Source: JAAYAY01 sp964429355
GTDB taxonomy: Bacteria > Planctomycetota > Planctomycetia > Pirellulales > Thermoguttaceae
Direction: 5' to 3'
NCBI GenBank assembly: GCA_964429355.1
Contig: CAYSCH010000001.1
Span: forward strand, 29,792-93,791
Length of the DNA stretch: 64,000 nt
Part shown: in pieces, positions 1-9,397 of the stretch
Layout of the letters: each line of letters opens with the position of its first letter
Numbering within the stretch: position 1 is the first letter of the stretch
Translations under genes and position numbers: made by a program
The notes under the pieces: model-generated
What the model was told of the DNA's origin: nothing
The model's database searches: none
Seen by the model: the letters and a program-made list of their open reading frames with translations, nothing else

Positions 1-1807
1 CGTTGTGGTCTCCGGTGTTGATGCGGGCCCGTTCGACGGGTTTGCCATCTTCGGTAAATTCACCCTGTCCGGAAAGATCGATGGCCAGCACCGCCCGGTT
101 GGCCTCCAGGAGCTTTCGAATCGTCGCAATCGGCATTCCGTCCCCCTCGTAAGCTCCTTCCTTACCGTGAGGCGACACCCACACGGCGACTTCTCCATTC
201 CAAGACTTCGGCTTCAGCAGAATGGCTGGCACCTGTTCGCCGAGCGATTTGGAGCCGATGAGCAACGTCGACTCCACATACTGGTTCCGATCCATGTCCT
301 TCCTTGCAGCGGCCGCGACGTCGTTTCCACCGGCAAAATCGGCGCAGAGATAGACCACCTTCTCGGCCTCAACTCCTTTCGAGCGCACGACGCCCCGGCC
401 GAACATGGCCGCCAGACCGCCGCCAATGATCTGGCTGAAGGGACCTGCTTCCTTGCCGGCGGTGTCGACCACGCTGGCAATCTGCTTTTCCCAATCCCCG
501 GTAATCCGTTTGAGAAGGCTGCGCTCATAGTCGTCGCCCCCTTCAGGCCGCGGGTGCTCGGCGTCCCAGACGGTCAGTTGCTCGCGAGTGAGCGGCTCGA
601 ACTCCCTTTCCGTGAGCTGGTCTTCCGAGAGCCCGAGGCCAAGATGCTCGCTGATCCAGTGATACATGACCGCGCGCGACGGATAGTTGTAGTTGTGGGG
701 GAATTGTGTAAAGGGCGTGGCCTGGACCAGATCCGGATGCCCCAGCAATGTGTAGAGTTGCTTGAGCTGCGGAAGCCCCTTGGTGGCGATTTCCACCGTC
801 CAGTCATCGGCGCCGGTCATACCAAGCGGACGAGGGGCGATGAGCGCGGCAATACCGATGTTGCCCTCGGTGACGCGGAGATAGCAGGCGTTTTCACAGG
901 TGCAACCGCCCTGCATGGCGGTCGAGACCATCACGGCGGGAAAGGCAACCGCAGGCCTCGGATCGACGGCGCAGAGAATGAAGGTCTGCGTGCCGCCGCC
1001 CGAGCAGCCCGTCACGGCAATGCGTTTTGGATCGACGTCGGGCAAGGTTTCGAACCAGTCGAGTGCCCGGATGGAGTTGTAGGTTTGCAGGCCCATCATG
1101 TTCTGGAGACGGAGTTCGGCCTGGGGGCTGAAGTAGCCCCAGTTTTCGGCCGTGTTCATGGCGTCGCGAAGGCCTGGCCGATGGGTGAGCTGCACGCTGT
1201 CGGCGTATCCGACCATGTCGTAATGGAAGACCACACAGCCCATTCGTGCGAGCTGGACACATCGAGCCTGGAGCGGGAAGCGGCCGCTGGGGTCGAACTT
1301 TTCGGCCCCGACTTCAAGCTGTTTCTTGAACTCATCCTCCGGCGCCTCGTAGAAGCGACCGTTGGCCCAGTGACCATGGGGGCACAGCACGCCCGGCAAC
1401 TTGCCCGACCTGCCTTTGGGACGGTAGAGACTGCCGGTGACAAAGTGGCCGGGAAAACTCTCAAGGAACACCCTCTCGACTGTGTATTCTTTCCGATCCA
1501 CCAGCCCGTGCACGACGGCATGGGCGGGGGTCTTGGTGGGCATGGGGTGCAGTCCGCAGGCAACCTTCAGTTGAAGCCGCAGAAGTGCAGAGCGTGCCTG
1601 CCAGAGCGGCCTCGTTTCGGGGGGGGTGAAGGGGAAGTAGCCGTTGAGATTCTTCAAATCGGAGAGGCGGACGTCGGCAGGCTTCTCACCTGACGGAAGG
1701 ACGCGGGGCGTCTGGGCTTCGGTCAGTCCGACAGCCCAAAAAAACGGGGTAAGATACAGCACCAGGCAGCGAAGGAGATACCGGGGAGATTTTGCACAAT
1801 TTGTCAT
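1..1807 (-). CDS. Secreted acetyl-xylan-esterase-like alpha/beta hydrolase, partial
   Basis: The reading frame runs in from an ATG at 1805-1807 and leaves the window at base 1, so the C-terminus is missing. The N-terminus is a signal peptide with a hydrophobic core followed by an Ala-containing cleavage region, so the protein is probably exported. A nucleophile elbow T-G-C-S-G-G-G places the likely catalytic Ser at residue 269. Upstream of it is the stretch VVFHYDMVGYADS, and downstream APRPLGMTGADDWT, which fits the Asp-bearing loop of the large prolyl-oligopeptidase/AXE1-type esterases. Secreted enzymes of this type are common in planctomycetes and deacetylate or cleave polysaccharide decorations, but the substrate cannot be read from the sequence. 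The long plus-strand open frame covering the same bases is an antisense shadow. The family call is fairly safe; the exact reaction is not. Confidence 0.75.
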   Translation of the reverse strand, partial: MTNCAKSPRYLLRCLVLYLTPFFWAVGLTEAQTPRVLPSGEKPADVRLSDLKNLNGYFPFTPPETRPLWQARSALLRLQLKVACGLHPMPTKTPAHAVVHGLVDRKEYTVERVFLESFPGHFVTGSLYRPKGRSGKLPGVLCPHGHWANGRFYEAPEDEFKKQLEVGAEKFDPSGRFPLQARCVQLARMGCVVFHYDMVGYADSVQLTHRPGLRDAMNTAENWGYFSPQAELRLQNMMGLQTYNSIRALDWFETLPDVDPKRIAVTGCSGGGTQTFILCAVDPRPAVAFPAVMVSTAMQGGCTCENACYLRVTEGNIGIAALIAPRPLGMTGADDWTVEIATKGLPQLKQLYTLLGHPDLVQATPFTQFPHNYNYPSRAVMYHWISEHLGLGLSEDQLTEREFEPLTREQLTVWDAEHPRPEGGDDYERSLLKRITGDWEKQIASVVDTAGKEAGPFSQIIGGGLAAMFGRGVVRSKGVEAEKVVYLCADFAGGNDVAAAARKDMDRNQYVESTLLIGSKSLGEQVPAILLKPKSWNGEVAVWVSPHGKEGAYEGDGMPIATIRKLLEANRAVLAIDLSGQGEFTEDGKPVERARINTGDHN

Positions 1808-1914
1808 AGCAGGCCTCATACGGGAAAGGACTGGCGTTTCCGTCACGATGCACGGTCCGTTATACTGCCTTGGAGGTGGCTTGCCAATAAATTGCCGGTT
1901 TCGCGGAGGAAGTA

Positions 1915-2901
1915 ATGTCCAAACCCCGAACGCCCATCTTTCTGGCTCGGGCCTATGAAGATGCCGACGACCTCGTCGAACAGCTCAGGGGCGTGCGGGT
2001 GGGTGCCGAAATCTCCGAAGTGACGATCGGCAAGGCTCAAGCGGGCTGGCAGGTTCTGGTGGCTGCGGGAGATGCAGAACGGGCGAGGTCGATTGCCACG
2101 GTTCTGGAAGTGCAGCGGTACGGTAATTGGGAAAGCCGCCCCGGCACAGAGTCTCATTGGGGTGTGATCGAGGATGAACATGCCATCGGCGATCCCACCG
2201 AGATCTACTGCGCCGAATCGGTCGTCGAGGCTCATCTTCTCAAGAACTTCCTGGCCGAGCAGGGAATCACGGCCATCGTCTCGAACCAGCTATTGCACGG
2301 GGGGTCGGGGGTCGACTTTGTTGGGCTGGCGACGGCGGCGAGAGTCGTGGTTCCTGCGGACGACGCGGCCGTCGCCCGCGAGTTCGCCCTGGAATTTGAG
2401 GCACGAAGCCGGGAAACTTCGGCCGGCCAACCGGTTTCTGAACCCAGCCCTGCCTGGCCGACCTGCCCCGAATGCGGAGCAAGGCGAACGACTCGATGTC
2501 CGATCTGCGCGACGTCGGGGACCGACTTCGGCGAAGCGGATCGGAACTTCCTTGGAGAGCTCGCAACGGATACGGCGGACGCATCGTGTGGATGCACGGG
2601 ATGCTGCTCCGCGAGAACCGGCGCGGCCGTCGAGGGGAGCCACGGCAAAGAGGAGCCCCCCGATGACGAAGAGGCCGGAGATCATCGGGCGCTACTGATG
2701 TGCTCGGTCTGCGACGAGCCATTCGAACCTGCCTACCCGAAGCATTGCGAGTGGTGCGGCCACGAGTTTGCGGACGGCTACCAGATCGAGCAGATCGTCG
2801 ATTCGGAGTCAGTTTCCGGGCGGGCGATCGCAGTTGCCGCCGCTTTGGGCCTGTTCCTGCTGGCGGGGTTCGCGTACTTTCTTTTTGTCGTCAGCAGGTA
2901 G
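1915..2901 (+). CDS. DUF2007-like domain protein with zinc ribbons and C-terminal membrane anchor
   Basis: The protein has 328 residues. It begins with two related alpha/beta segments; the second (about 95-160), with YCAESVVEAHLLKNFLAEQG, resembles the DUF2007 'putative signal transducing protein' family. A cysteine-rich middle follows: CPECG with CPIC near 183-197, CGCTGCC near 224, and CSVC with CEWCG near 263-283, typical of zinc-ribbon pairs. The last 25 residues form one hydrophobic helix, so the protein is probably tail-anchored with the zinc ribbons facing the cytoplasm. The start follows GCGGAGG about eight bases upstream. It is convergent with the flagellar sigma factor gene and separated from it by a strong hairpin. 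Its function is unknown. Such proteins are widespread in planctomycetes, and the link to flagella is only positional. Confidence 0.7.
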   Translation: MSKPRTPIFLARAYEDADDLVEQLRGVRVGAEISEVTIGKAQAGWQVLVAAGDAERARSIATVLEVQRYGNWESRPGTESHWGVIEDEHAIGDPTEIYCAESVVEAHLLKNFLAEQGITAIVSNQLLHGGSGVDFVGLATAARVVVPADDAAVAREFALEFEARSRETSAGQPVSEPSPAWPTCPECGARRTTRCPICATSGTDFGEADRNFLGELATDTADASCGCTGCCSARTGAAVEGSHGKEEPPDDEEAGDHRALLMCSVCDEPFEPAYPKHCEWCGHEFADGYQIEQIVDSESVSGRAIAVAAALGLFLLAGFAYFLFVVSR

Positions 2902-3009
2902 CGAGCCGGGGGGCGTCTTTCAGGACCCCGGCCAGTTGCGCGAGCCGCAAGGCAGGGGATCTCGCCGATTCGAGCACAAGGACAAGGCGGCTGGGGATCC
3001 AATAAACGA

Positions 3010-3033
3010 GGCCCCGGAAGAGTATCCGGGGCC
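3010..3033. terminator. Bidirectional terminator-like hairpin
   Basis: A perfect 8-bp GGCCCCGG/CCGGGGCC stem with an 8-base loop lies between the convergent ends of the zinc-ribbon gene and fliA. T-rich sequence follows on the minus-strand side (TCGTTTATT). The position and symmetry fit a terminator shared by both genes. Confidence 0.6.
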
Positions 3034-3071
3034 TTCGGTCCTGTCTGGGAGTTTTGGCGGCAAGGGGAATG

Positions 3072-3854
3072 TCAATTGCCGAATTCGGGGCGGCGCCGGA
3101 GCAGTTGACCTTTGAGCCTCTGCACGATGGAACTGTGCATCTGGCTGACGCGGCTTTCGCTGAGATCGAGCGTGGCTCCGATCTCTTTCATCGTCAGTTC
3201 TTCGTAGTAGTAGAGAATGATGATCAACCGCTCGTTGCGGTTGAGGCCCTTGGTCACCAGACGCATGAGGTCGTTCTTCTGGATGCGTTTGGTCGGATCC
3301 TCGCCCTTCTTGTCCTCGAGGATATCGATCTCGCGGACGTCCTTGTAACTGTCGGTCTCATACCATTTCTTGTTGAGGCTGATGAGATTCACGGCGTTGG
3401 CGTCGAGAATCATCTTCTCCAGTTCAGGGACAGTGATCTGAAGTTCGGCCGCCAGCTCGACCTCGGTCGCCTGCCGGCCGTTCCGTGCTTCGAGGTTCTT
3501 GATCGCCTCGTTGAGCCTGCTGGCCTTGGACCGGACGAGGCGAGGGACCCAGTCCATGGTTCGCAATTCGTCGAGCATGGCACCGCGGATGCGCGGCACG
3601 CAGTAGGTTTCGAACTTGACACCTCGAGACAGATCGAAGGCGTCGATGGCATCCATGAGACCGAAAACACCGGCCGAGATCAGGTCGTCCAGTTCAACAC
3701 CTTCGGGCAGCCGAGCCCAGATCCGTTCGCCATTGTACTTGACGAGCGGCAGATAGATCTCGACCAGGCGATTGCGCAGTTCCTGATTCGTGATATCTTT
3801 CTTGAACTCGATCCAAAGCTGCTCCACATCATCCGGAGCTATGGTGACGGGCAT
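3072..3854 (-). CDS. fliA: Flagellar sigma factor FliA (sigma-28)
   Basis: This is a 260-residue sigma-70-family factor of the FliA/WhiG class. It lacks region 1. Region 2 (about 25-100) contains LPEGVELDDLISAGVFGLMD and RGVKFETYCVPRIRGAMLDE, the signature of this class. Region 3 follows, and region 4 (about 200-255) has the helix-turn-helix ELTMKEIGATLDLSESRVSQ. It should direct RNA polymerase to late flagellar promoters such as those for filament and motor genes. The start ATG is preceded by GGAGGACTGC. It is the last gene of the minus-strand flagellar series, about 240 bases after the small membrane protein gene. No flgM anti-sigma gene is visible nearby. Confidence 0.95.
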   Translation of the reverse strand: MPVTIAPDDVEQLWIEFKKDITNQELRNRLVEIYLPLVKYNGERIWARLPEGVELDDLISAGVFGLMDAIDAFDLSRGVKFETYCVPRIRGAMLDELRTMDWVPRLVRSKASRLNEAIKNLEARNGRQATEVELAAELQITVPELEKMILDANAVNLISLNKKWYETDSYKDVREIDILEDKKGEDPTKRIQKNDLMRLVTKGLNRNERLIIILYYYEELTMKEIGATLDLSESRVSQMHSSIVQRLKGQLLRRRPEFGN

Positions 3855-4094
3855 GCAGTCCTCCGTGACGGCGCGTCAATGCACAGAGCCTGTGCGTTTC
3901 TATCTATCCTCAGGTACTCGTCGATCAGTCGGGAGCTATGCCGGGGGGGCCTAGCGAATTCCTGGCTCTAGGATGGGACTGTCGATTGGGGGTACTCTAC
4001 GTTATGACCGTTGTCTTCTGAGCCACATCTTTGCCTGGTCGAGCGGCGTCCTCTCCTTCGCGAGGTCTGCCGCATTCGATCTGGCAGGTGGCCC

Positions 4095-4334
4095 CTAGTG
4101 GGCGGCGTCCGGTCCGGAGTCACCCTCCAGGCGGGCGGAAATCGCGGCCTGGACGGAGTCTTCCACGGTTCGATTGGCGATCCAACCGATCACATAGCCG
4201 ATTGCTGCAAACAGAAACAGTGCCATCCAGGCCGCCGACGCCACACTCTGGCTTGTCCGTCCATGGATCAGGCCACTGGTGGTGATGGTCAGCATTGCAA
4301 GGGGGCCAAGGGTTCCGGCGAACAATCGTGCCAC
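4095..4334 (-). CDS. Small membrane protein between flhG and fliA
   Basis: This is a 79-residue frame with a GTG start and a good AAAGG ribosome-binding site nine bases upstream. It has two predicted membrane helices (about 5-22 and 33-52) and a polar C-terminus, ARLEGDSGPDAAH. It lies in the same orientation as flhG and fliA, between them, where the flagellar series would otherwise have a 620-base hole. No family was recognised. Its length, RBS and setting support a real gene, but no homology was seen. It could be a small flagellar or secretion accessory protein. Confidence 0.5.
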   Translation of the reverse strand: MARLFAGTLGPLAMLTITTSGLIHGRTSQSVASAAWMALFLFAAIGYVIGWIANRTVEDSVQAAISARLEGDSGPDAAH

Positions 4335-4478
4335 GAGTCAAACCTTTCGGAGCAACCTGGAACGGCTTGCGGGGTTGGCGGATTGGAGAGAACACTCCTC
4401 CGCCCGTTTCCTGAACTACAGGACTCAAGTCGTTCGAAGTACGCTGCTGGCCGTCGAAGTTTACGCAGGCGTTAAAGT

Positions 4479-5429
4479 TTAACACCGCGTTAGAAGGCTA
4501 CGGTCTTCCTCGCTATCGGCATTCTGCTGGCCGGGGTTGAATCGAACTGGAAAACTCTCCGGATTTCGTGTGTTTTGTGGGTTTGACGGCAGCTCATGGT
4601 TCTGAGCGCCGAGGGTGGATTCCGGGGAATCGAAGGAGCGGGCGATTGCCAGGAGGGATCGGGCGGCGTTTCGCGCCTGGGACATGGCGAAGGGGACGCC
4701 TTGCCGTCCGGCGGCAACGATTCTTGCATCGGCCGGAAGCCATTGGCAATCGGGCAAATCGAATCCGAGGAAGCGCTGGCAGGACCGGCGGATCCTGTCG
4801 TGGATTTGGGTTGCCTCGTCCTGGCTGGCGCAGAGGTTGACCAGCAAGTGAATGCGAGGGCGGCGTGCCGGGTCCATCGCGACCTTCAGGGCGGCATAGG
4901 TATCGAGAACGGCGTTTGTATCGGGGGAGGTGACGAGGACCAATTCGCTGCAGGTCTGCCAGAGGCGGCGTGTGAACGGGTGAAGCCCGTTGCCGCCGTC
5001 GAGAACGACAAGATCGGCCCGGGTTGCGAGGCCGGCAAATTGGTCGATCAATTTCTGTTGACTCATGACCGGAGCATCGGCCAGGTCGGCGGCGGCCCAG
5101 GCTCCAGGCAGAATCATGACTCCACCAGGACCGGGCTGAAGGGCTTCACCGAGGGTACGGCGTCCTCGAAGCACATCGGAGATCGTGTGGCGTTGTCGCA
5201 ATCGGCAGAGGGACTGGACGTCCGGCCCGTCGGGGTCGGCGTCGACGAGGACTGTCGCCGTGCCCTGTTGGGCCGCAGCGACGGCCAGATTCACCGCCAC
5301 GGTTGTTGTGCCGACGCCGCCTTTCCCGCCGGCCACGAGGGCTGTTCGCACGGGTCGAGTGGGGGAGTCCTGAGGCTGTTCGGCAGCCTGCATGACCAGT
5401 TTTCGGAGGTCGTTCGCTTGGTCAATCAT
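4479..5429 (-). CDS. flhG: Flagellar number regulator FlhG (MinD-like ATPase)
   Basis: A 316-residue P-loop ATPase of the ParA/MinD superfamily. The deviant Walker A motif GGKGGVGTTT is at residues 34-43, followed by VLVDADPDGPDV for the switch region. FlhG proteins (also YlxH/FleN) set flagellar number and position by stimulating the FlhF GTPase. The N-terminal stretch IDQANDLRKLVMQ is the FlhF-activating DQAxxLR motif typical of FlhG, which is strong support. It starts 9 bases after the flhF stop. The C-terminal 50 residues are polar and probably disordered. Confidence 0.92.
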   Translation of the reverse strand: MIDQANDLRKLVMQAAEQPQDSPTRPVRTALVAGGKGGVGTTTVAVNLAVAAAQQGTATVLVDADPDGPDVQSLCRLRQRHTISDVLRGRRTLGEALQPGPGGVMILPGAWAAADLADAPVMSQQKLIDQFAGLATRADLVVLDGGNGLHPFTRRLWQTCSELVLVTSPDTNAVLDTYAALKVAMDPARRPRIHLLVNLCASQDEATQIHDRIRRSCQRFLGFDLPDCQWLPADARIVAAGRQGVPFAMSQARNAARSLLAIARSFDSPESTLGAQNHELPSNPQNTRNPESFPVRFNPGQQNADSEEDRSLLTRC

Positions 5430-5438
5430 GGGAGTTGC

Positions 5439-6659
5439 CTAAGTGCGAAAAACGCTTGCCATTCCGAGGACGAGGCGTGCCAGGCGACCGGCCTCCGCCA
5501 TTTCGATGTCGTCGGGAACACTCTGGCCATTGGTGACATAGCGGATTGGCAGGCGGCTTGCGCGAGCCAGCGGGAGCAAGTTCCCGAGGCTGGTCGCTTC
5601 GTCGAGCTTCGTCAGGATCATTCCGGTCGTTCCCACGGTAGCAAAGCGTTCGGCCGTGTGGGTCAGCGTTCGCTCGCCGGCGACACTGGACAGCACGAGG
5701 AGGACCTCATCGGCTTCGGCTTCGCTGAGGAAGGAACGGAGTTCCTGGATCTTGATTTCGTCGCGAGGGCTGCGGCCGGCGGTATCCATCAGGATCAAGT
5801 CGAGGCTTTCCATGTGGCGCACGGCCTCTCGCATCTCGCGCGGGGAGGAGACGACCTCCATGGGGAGGTCGATGATGTCGGCATAGGTGCGTAACTGTTC
5901 GACGGCCGCAATACGGTAGGTGTCGACCGTGATCAGACCGACGTTGCGTCTCTCGCGGAGCCGGAAGTTGGCCGCGAGTTTGGCAATCGTCGTGGTCTTA
6001 CCGACGCCGGTGGGCCCCACGAGGGCAACGAGCCGCCGAGTTCCGGGGGTGACGGCGATCGGTCCGGCAACAGGGAGCTCCGCTTCGACGAGGCTGGCAA
6101 CTCGGGTTTTTGCCAGAACCGGGTCGTCAAGTTCCGCGTCGGACATTTCCCGTCGGACGCGTTCGACGAGTTCACGGGCGATCTCTTCGTTGAGGTCCAC
6201 TTCGATCAGATCGGTGAAGAGGCGAAACAATCCGTCCGGCAGGTCACGGGCCCCGGCCGAGTTGCGGTTCTGTCTGCACAGTTCCTGGAGCATGGCGCGG
6301 AGATCGGAAAGCTGATCCTCGACAGCCATTGCCGAGGACTCGGGAGACCGGGGTGCGGCCGTGCGAGCAGGGCAGGCGGGCGTGTGCGAATCGGCATAGG
6401 GGGATGCCGGTTGAAGGGGGACGGCCGGAGCGGCGGGTTGGGGCCGGGGCACATCGGGTCTCTGCTGAGGCAATCGACTGGGAACGTGAACGCCTTCGGA
6501 TGCAGTGACCTCGATCTGGCGCCGGCCCGGAATCAGGCCGAAGAGGCGGTTGGTTTGCACTTCCCGCGTGTGGAGCACGGCCGCGTCGGGGCCCAGGTCA
6601 CGGCGGACGAGGGCGAGAGCCTCGTGCATCGATCCAGCGCGGTAGGTTCTGATTTCCAT
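5439..6659 (-). CDS. flhF: Flagellar biosynthesis GTPase FlhF
   Basis: A 406-residue SRP-type GTPase. The short N-terminal B-domain start MEIRTYRAGSMHEALALVRR is diagnostic, followed by a Pro-rich low-complexity linker (about 60-110). The NG domain has P-loop GPTGVGKTT at 215-223, VDTYRIAAVEQLRTYA, and DTAGRSPRD near 292. FlhF marks the cell pole or the site of flagellar assembly and works with FlhG, encoded immediately downstream. It begins 55 bases after the end of flhA. Confidence 0.95.
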   Translation of the reverse strand: MEIRTYRAGSMHEALALVRRDLGPDAAVLHTREVQTNRLFGLIPGRRQIEVTASEGVHVPSRLPQQRPDVPRPQPAAPAVPLQPASPYADSHTPACPARTAAPRSPESSAMAVEDQLSDLRAMLQELCRQNRNSAGARDLPDGLFRLFTDLIEVDLNEEIARELVERVRREMSDAELDDPVLAKTRVASLVEAELPVAGPIAVTPGTRRLVALVGPTGVGKTTTIAKLAANFRLRERRNVGLITVDTYRIAAVEQLRTYADIIDLPMEVVSSPREMREAVRHMESLDLILMDTAGRSPRDEIKIQELRSFLSEAEADEVLLVLSSVAGERTLTHTAERFATVGTTGMILTKLDEATSLGNLLPLARASRLPIRYVTNGQSVPDDIEMAEAGRLARLVLGMASVFRT

Positions 6660-6714
6660 GTCTGTTCGTCCGTTCTGTCGATACTGGAACTAATTGGTTT
6701 CTTTGGGTGCGAAG

Positions 6715-8805
6715 CTAGACGTCGCTGATCATTGCCACCGATTCGATCCGGGTGTCGCGTGTGATTTCGTTGTAGCTGAGGACAATCAAGTCGGGCAAAT
6801 GGGAACTGGCGAGTTCCTTGACCGCCGGCCGGATTTGGGGGCTGCAGAGCACGATCGGCCGATGATTGGCGACGATCAGTTTGTCGACGTCCTTGGCGAT
6901 GCGGCGGCAAGTCGCCTCGACCGCCTGGGGCGACATGCGGATGAACAGGCCCCGTTCGGTGTGTTCGAAGCCCGCTCGAATCCGATCCTCGAGGGCCGGG
7001 TCGAGGGTGACCACGTGGAGCCGTCCCTCCTTATCGCGATAGCGGGTGCAGATCTGCCGCGCCAGGCGGGCGCGAACGAACTCGTTGAGGAGGATGGGAT
7101 CCTTGGTGCGTCCGGCATAATCGCCGAGTGTCTCCAGGATCGAGGAAAGCTGCCGAATCGGCACATGCTCGCGAAGCAGCATCTGCAGGATCTGCTGAAC
7201 TTCGGCCAGCTTCATGTGGCTGGGGATCAATTCGTCGACCACCGCGGGGGACGTCTGCTTCAGTTCGTCGATCAGATGCTTGGTGGCGTCGCGAGTGAGG
7301 AGTTCGTCGGCGTGTTTGCGGACGGTTTCAGTCAGGTGCGTCGCGATCACCGCCCCCGGTTCGACCACCGTGTAGCCGAGCATCTCGGCCTTCTCGCGAA
7401 CGGCCGGCTCGATCCAGAGCGCGGGAGTACCAAAGGCCGGATCCTTGGTTTCGAACCCGGGCACCTTTCCGGTCGTCATGCCGGAATCCATGGCGAGGAA
7501 CATGCCGGGGTAGACGGAATCGATTGCCACCGGCATTCCCGCGATCTTGATACGGTACTGTTGCTGGTCGAGCTGGAAACTGTCGCGAATCCGCACCTTG
7601 GGCAGAATGATGCCGATGTCTGCGGCGACATTCTGGCGGATGCGATGGATTCGTTCGAGCAGATCGCCTCCGCGCTTCGGATCGGCCAGCTTGATGAGCC
7701 CGACACCGATCTCGACCTCCATGGGGTCGACGGCCAGATAGTCTTCGATCCGTTCTTCGGGTTTTTTGGTTTCTTCGGCCTTCTTTTTGGCGTCGTCCTT
7801 CGCCTGGATCCTGGCCGACTTTCGGGAGAGATTGACCGCCATGCCCATGCAGCATCCGGCAATCACAATGAGCGGCACTTTCGGCAGACTGGTGAAGATC
7901 AGAATTCCCAGAAAGCCGCCGGCGACGGCCATCGCCTGGGGGCGCGAGAACAACTGGCCCACAAACTCGGCGGGCAGATTCACCCGCTTGTTGCTGCGAG
8001 TGACGAGCAGACCGGCCGCCAAGGAGATGAGGAAGGCGGGAACCTGGCTCACCAGACCGTCGCCGATCGTGAGCTTCGTGAACAGGCTACCGGCCTCTGC
8101 AAAGGACATGCCCGACTCGGCGACGCCGATAATCAGTCCCCCGATGATATTGATCATGGTGATGCAGATGCCGGCGATCGCGTCGCCGCGAACGAACTTG
8201 CTGGCACCGTCCATGGCTCCGAAGAAGTCGGCTTGGGCCGTGATCTCCTCGCGCCGCCGCTGGGCCTCGCGCTCGTCGATGATGCCCGCGTTGAGATCGG
8301 CGTCGATCGCCATCTGGCGTCCCGGCATCCCGTCCAAGGCGAAACGCGCGGCCACTTCGCTGATACGAGTCGCACCCTTGGTGATCACCACGAACTGGAT
8401 CAAGACGATGATCGAGAAAATGATCAGTCCTACGACGATATTATCGCCGGCGACGAACTCGCCAAAACTGCGAACCACTCCACCGGCTGCATCCAGCCCG
8501 GCGGCTCCGGCCCGAGTCAGGATCAGTCGCGTGGTGGCCACGTTCAGAACGAGCCGAAACAGAGTGGTGGCCAGAAGCAGCGAGGGGAAAACACTGAACT
8601 CCAGCGGAGTTCGCACGTAGATCGTCGTCAGGAGCATGATCACGGCGATGGCTACGTTCAGTGCTAGCAGAACGTCGAGCAGTTCGGACCGCAAAGGCAC
8701 GACGATCACCAACACGCTGGCGATAATCCCCACCGGCAGGACGAGGTCCTGCAACCGGTTGAGAGGGAATATGTGGCCAGCGCTTCGTGAAGCGTCCAAT
8801 GCCAT
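6715..8805 (-). CDS. flhA: Flagellar export gate protein FlhA
   Basis: The preferred start is the ATG at 8803-8805, preceded by GGAGA. This gives 696 residues, the usual FlhA length; an upstream in-frame start would add 70 residues without family resemblance. The N-terminal half has about eight membrane helices and the FHIPEP signature region (ALDGMPGRQMAIDADLNAG). The C-terminal half is the cytosolic FlhAC domain that docks export chaperones. FlhA forms the nonameric export gate of the flagellar type III system with FlhB and FliPQR. It is transcribed away from the plus-strand thioredoxin-like gene, so its own promoter should lie in 8806-9397. Confidence 0.96.
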   Translation of the reverse strand: MALDASRSAGHIFPLNRLQDLVLPVGIIASVLVIVVPLRSELLDVLLALNVAIAVIMLLTTIYVRTPLEFSVFPSLLLATTLFRLVLNVATTRLILTRAGAAGLDAAGGVVRSFGEFVAGDNIVVGLIIFSIIVLIQFVVITKGATRISEVAARFALDGMPGRQMAIDADLNAGIIDEREAQRRREEITAQADFFGAMDGASKFVRGDAIAGICITMINIIGGLIIGVAESGMSFAEAGSLFTKLTIGDGLVSQVPAFLISLAAGLLVTRSNKRVNLPAEFVGQLFSRPQAMAVAGGFLGILIFTSLPKVPLIVIAGCCMGMAVNLSRKSARIQAKDDAKKKAEETKKPEERIEDYLAVDPMEVEIGVGLIKLADPKRGGDLLERIHRIRQNVAADIGIILPKVRIRDSFQLDQQQYRIKIAGMPVAIDSVYPGMFLAMDSGMTTGKVPGFETKDPAFGTPALWIEPAVREKAEMLGYTVVEPGAVIATHLTETVRKHADELLTRDATKHLIDELKQTSPAVVDELIPSHMKLAEVQQILQMLLREHVPIRQLSSILETLGDYAGRTKDPILLNEFVRARLARQICTRYRDKEGRLHVVTLDPALEDRIRAGFEHTERGLFIRMSPQAVEATCRRIAKDVDKLIVANHRPIVLCSPQIRPAVKELASSHLPDLIVLSYNEITRDTRIESVAMISDV

Positions 8806-9397
8806 TCGAGTCTCCGAAAACGCCGACGAACGAACTTCGCGAGCCAGGACTGCAAAAATCAAGGAAAAGCGAGGGCGGGAAGGTACCGAAAACCGCGTTT
8901 TCTGTCCAGGTCGGTTGCCGTTGAAGCGGCAACCGCGAGGAAACGACTGGCAGGCCCACTCAAAGGACTGAATGCTGGGTGGGCGAGGCGTCAAGATTGC
9001 CGCCGTAGCAGGCATTGCCAGCGTTGACAGCAGATTGCCCGCCGCACGAACGGAATGGCAAGACGCCTCAAGTCAACGCGGTTCGGAAGGCGATAAGGAA
9101 GTAGGCAAGTCTCGACGCCTCAAAAATCGCGTGACCTGTCCCGAACTGGCGAAAAGCGGTGGTACTTCAGCCAAGTGGAGTTGTGGGAAAGGTCGGCAGG
9201 TGGCGGAACACCGGCGTTCCGCGAAGTTATTGGAATCGCGGAAGGCCCGCGTGTTCTCCTGATCCGACCACGAGTGACTCGATAGCAGATCCCCAAATCG
9301 CCAACCGGCCACCGGTTCTTATCTCGGTCGCACAGATTTTCTGAACCTGACGATTACAGCTCGAATTGGCGTGCAGATTGACCTGGAGACCTCTTCG
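8806..9397. other. Gene-free divergent region between flhA and a lipoprotein gene
   Basis: About 590 bases without a convincing gene; the small open frames here lack ribosome-binding sites and sensible composition. It must hold promoters for flhA (leftward) and the thioredoxin-like gene (rightward). No clean sigma-54 or sigma-28 match was found by eye. The one clear structure is a 9-bp inverted repeat at 8912-8935. Confidence 0.6.
8912..8935. promoter_or_regulatory. Inverted repeat upstream of flhA
   Basis: CGGTTGCCG, six bases, then CGGCAACCG form a perfect 9-bp inverted repeat about 107 bases before the flhA start. There is no T-run, so an operator or a 5' leader hairpin is more likely than a terminator. 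Its function is unproven. Confidence 0.45.

Noticed and set aside
8972..9312. Short open frames on both strands between flhA and the thioredoxin-like gene
   Set aside because: Composition is biased, there is no RBS and no resemblance to any family; they overlap each other.
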